Positions 19,794 to 26,082 of a stretch of 34,732 nucleotides of DNA are shown here, one piece after another. The notes beneath the pieces were generated by a model, which was given only the letters and a program-made list of their open reading frames with translations, had not been told where the DNA came from and made no database searches. Source of the DNA: Acidovorax facilis (GTDB lineage: Bacteria > Pseudomonadota > Gammaproteobacteria > Burkholderiales > Burkholderiaceae_C); assembly GCF_023913775.1 (NCBI RefSeq), contig NZ_JAMXAX010000057.1:1-34732 (forward strand), read 5' to 3'. Made by a program: the position numbers and the translations under genes. Each line of letters starts with the position of its first letter. The first letter of the stretch is position 1.

Positions 19794-20096
19794 TTAAATC
19801 ACAAACTTTTCGCGGTTTTCGTTTTGAATCCACTTGGGAGCCTTGCCACGGCCTGTCCAGGTTTCGCCGGTTGCAGGGTTGCGGTACTTGGGCGCCACCT
19901 TGGTGCCGGCCGTAGAACTGCGACCTGTCTTGCCAGACGCCTTGCCGGTGGGGAACACGTCCTGGGCAGTCAGCCCATATTCGGCCACCAGTGAACGGAC
20001 CTGCGACACAGCGTCCGACAGTTCCCGGCGCCGGGCTTCACTGATTTGTTGCTCAAGGGCTTCGCGCTGCTTCAACAGTTCTTTGTAGCTGGTCAT
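19794..20096 (-). CDS. H-NS family nucleoid-associated protein
   Basis: This 100-aa DNA-binding protein has an N-terminal coiled-coil oligomerisation region (about residues 3-37). A flexible linker with GKASGKTGR follows, then a C-terminal H-NS DNA-binding domain, KYRNPATGETWTGRGKAPKW, the hallmark of beta-proteobacterial H-NS-like proteins. It probably silences AT-rich or acquired DNA. A promoter with a perfect TATAAT lies upstream (20133-20163), and a strong terminator follows the stop. It borders a decayed gene carrying a MITE, a region of evident rearrangement. Confidence 0.93.
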   Translation of the reverse strand: MTSYKELLKQREALEQQISEARRRELSDAVSQVRSLVAEYGLTAQDVFPTGKASGKTGRSSTAGTKVAPKYRNPATGETWTGRGKAPKWIQNENREKFVI

Positions 20097-20132
20097 GGTG
20101 TCTGGATTTTGGATAAGGGTGAAGACCCGCGA

Positions 20133-20163
20133 ATTATAAGAATAATGTGCCTTTTTTGTGCAA
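20133..20163 (-). promoter_or_regulatory. predicted promoter of the H-NS-like gene
   Basis: On the minus strand there is a perfect -10 TATAAT (20138-20133) and an upstream TTGCAC (20163-20158), 19 bases apart. The spacing is longer than ideal, so the -35 is less certain. The AT-rich surroundings contrast with the GC-rich genome, and the start codon lies 37 bases downstream of the -10. Confidence 0.55.
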
Positions 20164-20199
20164 CCACTTTCAGAATTTCATTAAAAATTCTTGGCATTA

Positions 20200-20978
20200 A
20201 CCCCCAACACCCATTGATGCATGGTTTGCGTCTGGCTGAACAACCGGGGTATTGATGCTTGCTGGAGGCGACCGCGGTTCCGTCTTCTGGCTGGGGCAAT
20301 ACGTTGTCGATACGCTTGCATTCCAGCGCCAGCACCTCAAATACCCAGCCCATGCACCGAATGCGGTCGCCCACTTCCATCAAATGCCCCGTTTCTTCCC
20401 TCAAACGGGCCGCCCGCGTGTTATAGCGACCACGGCCCTCACCCGGTAAATTGCGAATATCCAGGCGCGCCTTGAGTTCCGACACCGGTATCCAGGGATG
20501 ACCTGCATAACTTCCCGCGGTCTGTGATAGCGCGGCCTCGGGCGGTTCGCTGCGTTGCTTTTCTTGCCAATAGCTGGGCTATTGGCAAGAAAAGACGCCT
20601 TGCGTCCCATCCCGATCCGCACTACCACCGCCTCGCGAGGGTTATGCAGGACATCCCCAGCCATCCAACAGCCAGCCTCCGTCATCGCGCTGCGGGGCCC
20701 AGGCATCGAGGCCCCCCCGGGCTGCAATTCAACGGGAATGGCTTTCAGTAAATGGCGCGGGTCATGATGCATTGCGCCACACCATATTCATCGCCCACAA
20801 CCACCATGCGCCCAGAACGGGCCCGTAACTGCTCCAGCAACTCCACCCCATTGAGGGTTTCGGGCAGAAATTTCGCCGCCCGTCCATGCGGACACCGCGC
20901 GTCCTCGGCCTCAACGCCCAGCTCCGGCACATGCTGAGCAAGGTCGGCGACGCGATCAGCAGAAAATCCGTGCTTCAC
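20200..20978 (-). pseudogene. decayed hemolysin/CorC-type CBS-domain gene, interrupted by a MITE
   Basis: This is the remains of a HlyC/CorC (TlyC-like) protein gene. In order on the minus strand it shows: the end of the CBS region (AAKFLPETLNGVELLEQL, then RMVVVGDEYGVAQCIMT); after a one-base deletion PRHLLKAIPVELQP; after a second one-base deletion DAWAPQRDDGGWLLDG; then the MITE at 20495-20657; then the CorC/HlyC C-terminal domain (IPVSELKARLDIRNLPGEG, then GDRIRCMGWVFEVLALE and KRIDNVL). The N-terminal DUF21 membrane region and first CBS motif are missing, cut off close to the divergent apaH start. The exact 3' end is uncertain: the open frame continues to 20093. Confidence 0.85.
20495..20657 (-). 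mobile_element. MITE-like palindromic element, copy B (163 bp), inside the hemolysin pseudogene
   Basis: It is nearly identical to copy A in the opposite orientation, with the same 17-base terminal repeats. The inner stem is better preserved, an almost uninterrupted CTTTTCTTGCCAATAGC facing GCTATTGGCAAGAAAAG. It is flanked by CA on both sides (20493-20494 and 20658-20659). Removing the element and one CA rejoins the host reading frame as GGC TGG ATA CCG GTG (G-W-I-P-V), exactly as expected in the CorC/HlyC family. This proves the element ends and a 2-bp target duplication. Confidence 0.9.
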
Positions 20979-20992
20979 TCATAAAGATCACC

Positions 20993-21835
20993 ATGGCGCT
21001 TTACTGTATCGGCGACACCCAGGGCTGCGACGCCGCGCTGGACCGCCTGCTGGACACCATCGGCTTTTCCCCTAGCCGCGACACGGTCTACCTGCTGGGT
21101 GACCTCGTCAACCGAGGGCCTGACTCGGCCGCCGTGCTGCGCCGCTGCATGCGCCATGGCGACGCCATCCGATGCCTGCTGGGCAATCACGACCTGCACC
21201 TGCTGGCCGCCGCACACGGTGCACGCAAGCCCTCGCGGCGCGACACGCTGGGCACGGTGCTGGACGCCCCCGACCGCGCTGCCCTGCTCGACTGGGTGCG
21301 CCAGCAGCCCCTGGCCCGCACCCACATGCATGCGGGGCAAACGCTGCTGATGGTGCATGCCGGTGTGCTGCCCACCTGGACGGCCGCAGAGACTCTCGCG
21401 TACGCGGACGAAGTCCATGCAGTACTGCGCGGCCCTGACCTGCCCGATTTTCTGCACGCCATGTACGGCAACATCCCCGACCACTGGAGTGACGATCTGA
21501 CCGGCACGGATCGCCTGCGGGTGATCGTGAATGCGCTCACCCGGCTGCGCTTTTGCTCGGCCGACGGCGTGATGGATTTTGAAAGCACCGAAAGCGCCAG
21601 CGCCGCCCCGCCCGGCCTCATGCCCTGGTTCGAAGTGCCAGGGCGGCGCACAGCGGGCACGCTGATGGCCTTCGGTCACTGGTCCACGCTGGGCTGGCTC
21701 AACCGCAGCGATCTGCTCGGACTGGACACGGGCTGCGTGTGGGGCGGCTGCCTGAGCGCCGTGCGTTTTGGCGCGACGCTGGCCGAGCGTGAGCTGCTGC
21801 AGGTGCATTGCGAGCAGGCACAGGCTCCGGGCTGA
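20993..21835 (+). CDS. apaH: bis(5'-nucleosyl)-tetraphosphatase (symmetrical)
   Basis: This enzyme hydrolyses diadenosine tetraphosphate to two ADP and in some bacteria also removes Np4 caps from RNA. The 280-aa protein has the calcineurin-like metallophosphatase motifs GDTQG (7-11), GDLVNRGPDS (36-45), GNHD (64-67) and VHAGV (121-125), and a late FGHWSTLG. The length is normal for ApaH (about 280 aa). It starts 15 bases from the truncated end of the hemolysin pseudogene and converges with the ApbE-type gene 16 bases past its stop. Confidence 0.95.
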   Translation: MALYCIGDTQGCDAALDRLLDTIGFSPSRDTVYLLGDLVNRGPDSAAVLRRCMRHGDAIRCLLGNHDLHLLAAAHGARKPSRRDTLGTVLDAPDRAALLDWVRQQPLARTHMHAGQTLLMVHAGVLPTWTAAETLAYADEVHAVLRGPDLPDFLHAMYGNIPDHWSDDLTGTDRLRVIVNALTRLRFCSADGVMDFESTESASAAPPGLMPWFEVPGRRTAGTLMAFGHWSTLGWLNRSDLLGLDTGCVWGGCLSAVRFGATLAERELLQVHCEQAQAPG

Positions 21836-21851
21836 ATAAACCGCAGCAGGT

Positions 21852-22898
21852 TCAGGACGGCACTGGCTCCAGCAACGCCGACATGGCGGTGGACTGCCAG
21901 ACACCACCGTCCTGCCCGGCGATCAGCACGGCCAGCCCCGGCATGCGCTGCGCCAGTGCCCTGCCCGCCTGCGGGCCCTGCACCATCAGCGCGGCGCCCA
22001 GTCCGTTGACGGCCGCCACGTCGCGCGCCACCAGGCTCACGCCATGCACGCCCGATGCCGGGCGCCCTGTTCGCGGATTGAGCACATGGTGCTGGCGCTG
22101 GCCTTGGTGGAAGAAGAAGCGTTCATAGTCGCCCGACGAGGCCACCACACCGGCGCCCGCCACGGCCACAACACCCAGCAGGCGCTCGGGGGAACGCGGG
22201 TCGCGCAGCCCCACACGCCAGGGCCTGCCTTGCCACAGCCCGTGGGTCAGCACGTCGCCACCACCGTTGATCATGGCGTTCTCAACCCCTTCGGAGCGCA
22301 GCATGTTCATGCCGGCTTCCAGGATCGGTAGCTTGGCGATGCCGCCCAGATCCAGCGCCATGCCCTGGCGGGCCAGGAAGGCCGTGCCTGCGGCCGCATC
22401 CAGCACCAGGCTGCGCGCATCCACCAGCGGCAGTTGCCGCGCGATTTCGCGGGCGCCGGGCACCACCTTGTCGCCAGGGCCAAAGTTCCAGGACTTGAAA
22501 GCCCCCACGGTCACATCAAAGCCACCACGGCTTACCGCCGACACACGCTGGGCGCTCTGCAGCACCGCCATGACTTCGGGCGGCACCGCGACCGGCACGA
22601 TACCCGCCGCCAAGTTGATGCGACTGACTACGCTGCGTGGCTGGTAGCGGCTCATGAGCGCCTCCAGCCTCTGCATCTCTGCATAGGATCGGTCCATGGC
22701 GCGGCGCAGCTGCGGGCCATCAACGCCCTCCACCGCCATATCCACCTGCGTTCCCATCAGGGGACGCGAGCTGCGTTCAGACACCACCCGTGCGCCCGCT
22801 GACGCGCCACCACCCCAGACCGCACCACCCAGCAAGGGCAATGCCATCACCATGCGACGGCGCGACAGACCCTGAGGGGGCAGAGAAGCTTGCTGCAT
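21852..22898 (-). CDS. nosX: ApbE-family FAD:protein FMN transferase (NosX role)
   Basis: This 348-aa enzyme covalently attaches FMN to Thr of target proteins; in nos loci the target is NosR, which here has the matching SGAT motif. The N-terminus has a twin-arginine signal (SRRRMVMALPLLGGAVWGG). ApbE features follow: MGTQVDMAVEG, GGFDVTVGAFKSWNFGPG, LDLGGIAKLPILE, NGGGDVLTHG and HVLNPRTGRPA. The start at 22898 directly precedes the Tat signal; the open frame further up is a shadow of the cytochrome gene. It lies 11 bases after the cytochrome stop, as one operon. The nosX name rests on family and context. Confidence 0.88.
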   Translation of the reverse strand: MQQASLPPQGLSRRRMVMALPLLGGAVWGGGASAGARVVSERSSRPLMGTQVDMAVEGVDGPQLRRAMDRSYAEMQRLEALMSRYQPRSVVSRINLAAGIVPVAVPPEVMAVLQSAQRVSAVSRGGFDVTVGAFKSWNFGPGDKVVPGAREIARQLPLVDARSLVLDAAAGTAFLARQGMALDLGGIAKLPILEAGMNMLRSEGVENAMINGGGDVLTHGLWQGRPWRVGLRDPRSPERLLGVVAVAGAGVVASSGDYERFFFHQGQRQHHVLNPRTGRPASGVHGVSLVARDVAAVNGLGAALMVQGPQAGRALAQRMPGLAVLIAGQDGGVWQSTAMSALLEPVPS

Positions 22899-22909
22899 GG
22901 CGCCTCCGC

Positions 22910-23320
22910 TCAGAGCGACTTGTCGGCCATGTAATCCACGGCGGCCTTGACCTCGGCGTCGGTCAGATTGGCGGAGCCCCCCTTGGCAGGCATCATGCCT
23001 TTCGCCCCGGTAAAGCCCTCGATCGCGTGCTTGTACATCGTGTCCTTGCCCTGGGCAATGCGCGGGCCCCAGTCGGCCTTGTCGCCCGGCTTGGGGGCAC
23101 CGGCCACGCCAGCGGCATGGCACATGGCGCAAGTCTTGCCAAACACGCTCTTGCCCAGTTCGTTCTCTGCGGCAGCCGGTGCGGCGGGGGCCGCTGCGGG
23201 CGCTGGGGCCGTCACCGCAGCGGGTGCAGCCACCGGAGCAGGTTCCGACTTCTTGTCGCCACAACCGGCCAGCAGTGTGGCCAAGATCGCTACGGCGACC
23301 ATCACGGTTTTCTTTTGCAT
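22910..23320 (-). CDS. c-type cytochrome, lipoprotein-like signal
   Basis: This 136-aa exported monohaem cytochrome has a lipoprotein-type signal, with Cys at residue 20 (LLAGC). A long Ala/Pro linker (about 28-52) follows, then the haem-binding CAMCH at 64-68. A GMMPAKGG segment near 108 probably provides the distal Met, as in class I c5-like cytochromes. The start at 23320 (MQKKTVM) is eight bases after AGGA; an in-frame Met three codons upstream is an alternative. Located divergently from nosZ and co-transcribed with the ApbE-type gene, it is a plausible electron donor to N2O reductase (inference). Confidence 0.9.
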   Translation of the reverse strand: MQKKTVMVAVAILATLLAGCGDKKSEPAPVAAPAAVTAPAPAAAPAAPAAAENELGKSVFGKTCAMCHAAGVAGAPKPGDKADWGPRIAQGKDTMYKHAIEGFTGAKGMMPAKGGSANLTDAEVKAAVDYMADKSL

Positions 23321-23508
23321 CGCATACATCCTGTTCTTGGGGGTTAAAAAAATCTGAGAGGGCCTGTGGCTGCGCGAGAAATGCGACGAAATGCGTCCAG
23401 CACCTGGCCTGAAAAAACCTACGGGCATTGCACAGGCACCGCTTCAGACTGGTGCATTGACTGTAGGTGCAAGAAGCACTTTTGGGCAGAGGCGAGCGCC
23501 GCCAAAGC

Positions 23509-23522
23509 ATGATCCAGATCAA
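23509..23522. promoter_or_regulatory. FNR/Dnr-type box 1
   Basis: ATGAT-CCAG-ATCAA differs by one base from the FNR/Anr consensus TTGAT-N4-ATCAA. Its centre (23515.5) is 29.5 bases before the first base of a TATTAT -10 box (23545-23550). This puts the box at about -41.5 relative to a start near 23557, the class II activation position. It would give anaerobic or N-oxide control of the plus-strand nos transcript. Confidence 0.7.
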
Positions 23523-23523
23523 A

Positions 23524-23537
23524 TTGATTCATATTAA
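23524..23537. promoter_or_regulatory. FNR/Dnr-type box 2
   Basis: TTGAT-TCAT-ATTAA matches TTGAT-N4-ATCAA with one mismatch. It begins two bases after box 1 and lies between it and the -10 TATTAT, so if bound it could modulate or block the plus-strand promoter. I find no convincing minus-strand -10 at the class II distance from it. Confidence 0.5.
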
Positions 23538-23544
23538 GTGAATC

Positions 23545-23550
23545 TATTAT
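23545..23550 (+). promoter_or_regulatory. -10 box of the DUF2946-nosZ transcript
   Basis: TATTAT lies 7 bases before the ATG at 23558, so transcription would begin at or next to the start codon. No -35 consensus is needed if FNR box 1 at about -41.5 activates. Confidence 0.5.
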
Positions 23551-23557
23551 CCATGCC

Positions 23558-23920
23558 ATGCAAAGCCATCACAACCTGCGAACACTGCGCCTTTGGGTGC
23601 TGGCGTGGTTTGTCATGGCACTGGGTGCTGCGGTGGCTTCACCGCTGGTAGTGCCGCGAAGCATGGAGCTGATCTGCTCCGGCTCCGGCACAGGCAGCGC
23701 CAAGCTGGTGGTGAAGACCGCTGAGGGCTTGGTAGCGGCAGACACCACCGGCCTCGATTGCCCTGTTTGCCTCGCGGCCGACACGCCACCCACCACCCCG
23801 CTCGCAGCGGCAACCACTGCCGCAGCCCCCACATTCCAGCCCCGCTTTCACACACCACTTTCCCCACGCACAGGGGTGGCGTTCAGCCCCCCTGCACGCG
23901 CACCACCCCTTTTCAACTGA
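23558..23920 (+). CDS. DUF2946-type small exported protein upstream of nosZ
   Basis: This 120-aa protein has an N-terminal signal/TM segment (about residues 10-28) and conserved Cys at 40 (LICSG) and in DCPVC (68-71). A Pro/Ala-rich tail follows. The pattern fits the DUF2946 family, often seen beside copper-related genes, so a periplasmic copper role is possible but unproven. It precedes nosZ by 22 bases and is probably co-transcribed. With the -10 at 23545 the mRNA would be nearly leaderless, and no Shine-Dalgarno is seen. Confidence 0.75.
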   Translation: MQSHHNLRTLRLWVLAWFVMALGAAVASPLVVPRSMELICSGSGTGSAKLVVKTAEGLVAADTTGLDCPVCLAADTPPTTPLAAATTAAAPTFQPRFHTPLSPRTGVAFSPPARAPPLFN

Positions 23921-23942
23921 GCGATCCCAAAAGAGGAAAACC

Positions 23943-25868
23943 ATGACCGAGAGAAAAGACAGTCCCCTTCCCGCTGCTGGCCTGGGCCGACGCAGTTTCA
24001 TCAACACGGCCGCCTTGGTCGGGCTGACCGCAGGCGTCGCCGCCTGCAACGAAAAGCCCAGCGCTGCAACGCCTGCGGCCCCCGCCCCTGCAGCGCCTGC
24101 GGCCAGCCATGCCGCCGCTGGCGCCAACGTGCACCTCAAGCCCGGCGAGCTGGATACCTACTACGGTCTCTGGAGCGGCGGCCACACGGGCGACATGCGC
24201 GTGCTGGGCCTGCCCTCGGGCCGCGAGATCACACGCATCCCTTGCTTTGTGCCCGACGCCCTGGTGGGCTGGGGCATCACGAACGAATCCAAGGCTGTGA
24301 TGGGCACCAAGCCCGACGGCAGCCTGAAGTACACGGTGGCCGATACCCACCACACGCACGCTTCGTACAAAGACGGCAACTACGACGGCCGCTACGCCTG
24401 GATCAACGACAAGATCAACAGCCGCATCGCGCGCATACGCCTCGACTACTTCGTCTGCGACAAGATCACCGAGCTGCCCAACGTGCAGGGCTTTCACGGC
24501 ATCTTCCCGGACAAGGCCGACCCGGTGGACCCCGCCATCAACTACACCACCCGCGTGTTCTGCGGCGGTGAGTTTGCGATTCCCCTGCCCAACACCGGCA
24601 CCGAAGACATCAGCAAATACCGCTCGATGTTCACCTGCGTGGACGCAGAAACCATGGAAGTGCGCTGGCAAGTACTGATCGACGGCAACTGCGATCTGGT
24701 CGCCACGTCATACGACGGCAAGCTGGCCGCCACCAACCAGTACAACGTGGAAATGGGCGCGAAGTACGAGGACATGATGTCCGCCGAACGCGATGCCTGC
24801 CTGTTCTTCAACGTGGGCCGCATCGAGGCTGCCGTGAAGGCTGGCAAGTTCAAGACCATCGGCACCAGCAAGGTGCCCGTGGTGGACGGCACCCATGAAG
24901 CCAACAAGGACCCCAAGACAGCACTTACCGCCTATGTGTCGGTGCCCAAGAACCCGCACGGCGTGAACGCCAGCCCGGATGGCAAGTACTTCATCTGCGC
25001 CGGCAAGCTCTCGCCCACCGGTACCGTGATTGAGCTGGCCAAGGTGCTGGACTACTTTGACGGCAAGCTTGAAAAGCTGGACTCCGCCATCGTGGCCGAG
25101 GTAGAGCTGGGCCTGGGCCCGCTACACACCGCCTTCGACGGCCGTGGCAATGCCTACACCACCCTCTTCCTGGACAGCCAGGTCGTGAAGTGGAACGTGG
25201 AGGCCGCCATCAAGTTCCACGCGGGCGACAAGACCGCCAAGTACGTGGTGGACCGCCTGGACGTGCAATACCAGCCGGGCCACCTGAACGCCTCGCAGTC
25301 CGAGACCAAGGCCGCCGACGGCAAGTTCCTGGCCGTGGGCTGCAAGTTCTCCAAGGACCGCTTCCTGCCCGTGGGTCCGCTGCACCCAGAGAACGAACAG
25401 CTCATCGACATCTCGGGCGAGAAGATGGTGCTGCTGGCCGACCACCCCGTGCGTGGCGAGCCCCATGACTTCATCATCTTCAAGCGCGACCTGGTGCGCC
25501 CCAAGCAGGTCTACACGCTCGACGAGTTCCCGCTGGCCATCAAGGACCCCAAGGAGTCCGGTGTGTTCCGCAGCGGCAAGAAGGTCACTGTGAAGATGAC
25601 CTCGCAAGCCCCGGCCTTTAGCCTGCGCGAGTTCAAGCTCAAGAAGGGTGACGAGGTCACGCTGATCCTGACCAACCTGGACAAGATCGAAGACCTGACG
25701 CACGGCTTTGCGATCCCGAACTACAACGTGAACTTCATCGTGAACCCGCTGGAGACCAAGTCGGTGAGCTTTGTGGCCGACAAGCCCGGTGTGTTCTGGT
25801 GCTACTGCACGCACTTCTGCCACGCACTCCACCTGGAAATGCGCACTCGGATGATTGTGGAAGCTTGA
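23943..25868 (+). CDS. nosZ: nitrous-oxide reductase, clade I
   Basis: This periplasmic copper enzyme reduces N2O to N2 as the last step of denitrification. The 641-aa protein has a Tat signal (GRRSFINTAALVGL, from about 15), the mark of clade I. All seven Cu-Z histidines are present: H136 and H137 (DTHH), H185 (FHGIF), H339 (NPHG), H395 (GPLH), H447 (PGHLN) and H508 (EPHDF). The Cu-A domain has H587 and C622-T-H-F-C626-x3-H630-x2-M633. The residue equivalent to the Cu-A Trp of Pseudomonas stutzeri (C-S-W-F-C) is His here. A good AGAGGAAA ribosome-binding site precedes the start. A strong hairpin follows at 25900. Confidence 0.97.
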   Translation: MTERKDSPLPAAGLGRRSFINTAALVGLTAGVAACNEKPSAATPAAPAPAAPAASHAAAGANVHLKPGELDTYYGLWSGGHTGDMRVLGLPSGREITRIPCFVPDALVGWGITNESKAVMGTKPDGSLKYTVADTHHTHASYKDGNYDGRYAWINDKINSRIARIRLDYFVCDKITELPNVQGFHGIFPDKADPVDPAINYTTRVFCGGEFAIPLPNTGTEDISKYRSMFTCVDAETMEVRWQVLIDGNCDLVATSYDGKLAATNQYNVEMGAKYEDMMSAERDACLFFNVGRIEAAVKAGKFKTIGTSKVPVVDGTHEANKDPKTALTAYVSVPKNPHGVNASPDGKYFICAGKLSPTGTVIELAKVLDYFDGKLEKLDSAIVAEVELGLGPLHTAFDGRGNAYTTLFLDSQVVKWNVEAAIKFHAGDKTAKYVVDRLDVQYQPGHLNASQSETKAADGKFLAVGCKFSKDRFLPVGPLHPENEQLIDISGEKMVLLADHPVRGEPHDFIIFKRDLVRPKQVYTLDEFPLAIKDPKESGVFRSGKKVTVKMTSQAPAFSLREFKLKKGDEVTLILTNLDKIEDLTHGFAIPNYNVNFIVNPLETKSVSFVADKPGVFWCYCTHFCHALHLEMRTRMIVEA

Positions 25869-25899
25869 TGGGGCGATCCCCCTGAGGCGCTGCGCGCCT

Positions 25900-25940
25900 T
25901 CCCCCTTCTCTCGAATCGCTACGCGATTCGGGAAGGGGGA
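25900..25940. terminator. long hairpin between nosZ and nosR
   Basis: The near-perfect stem TCCCCCTTC / GAAGGGGGA continues inward as CGAATCGC-TAC-GCGATTCG. There is no T run, so it is a poor intrinsic terminator. It more probably stabilises the 3' end of nosZ mRNA or attenuates readthrough into nosR. It lies within a GC-rich gene-free stretch, 25869-26082. Confidence 0.55.
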
Positions 25941-26023
25941 CGATGCACTCGCTGCGGGGCGGCCCTTGCTCTGCATCCCTGGTCTGGGGCGCGCCAGTTG
26001 TGACGACTGCGCCCCAATTTGAA

Positions 26024-26080
26024 CAAAATTGGCCGCTAGCGCTTGATAGATAAGCGCGAACAGCTATCAAAAAGATAGTC
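26024..26080 (+). repeat. dispersed palindromic repeat, copy R4, in the nosR leader
   Basis: AAAATTGGCCGCTAGCGCTT, then GATAGATAAGCGC and GAACAGCTATCAAAAAGATAG, is the same family as R3, with core GCGCTT / AAGCGC. It ends three bases before the nosR ATG and so occupies the position where a ribosome-binding site would lie; no good Shine-Dalgarno is visible. Confidence 0.7.
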
Positions 26081-26082
26081 TC

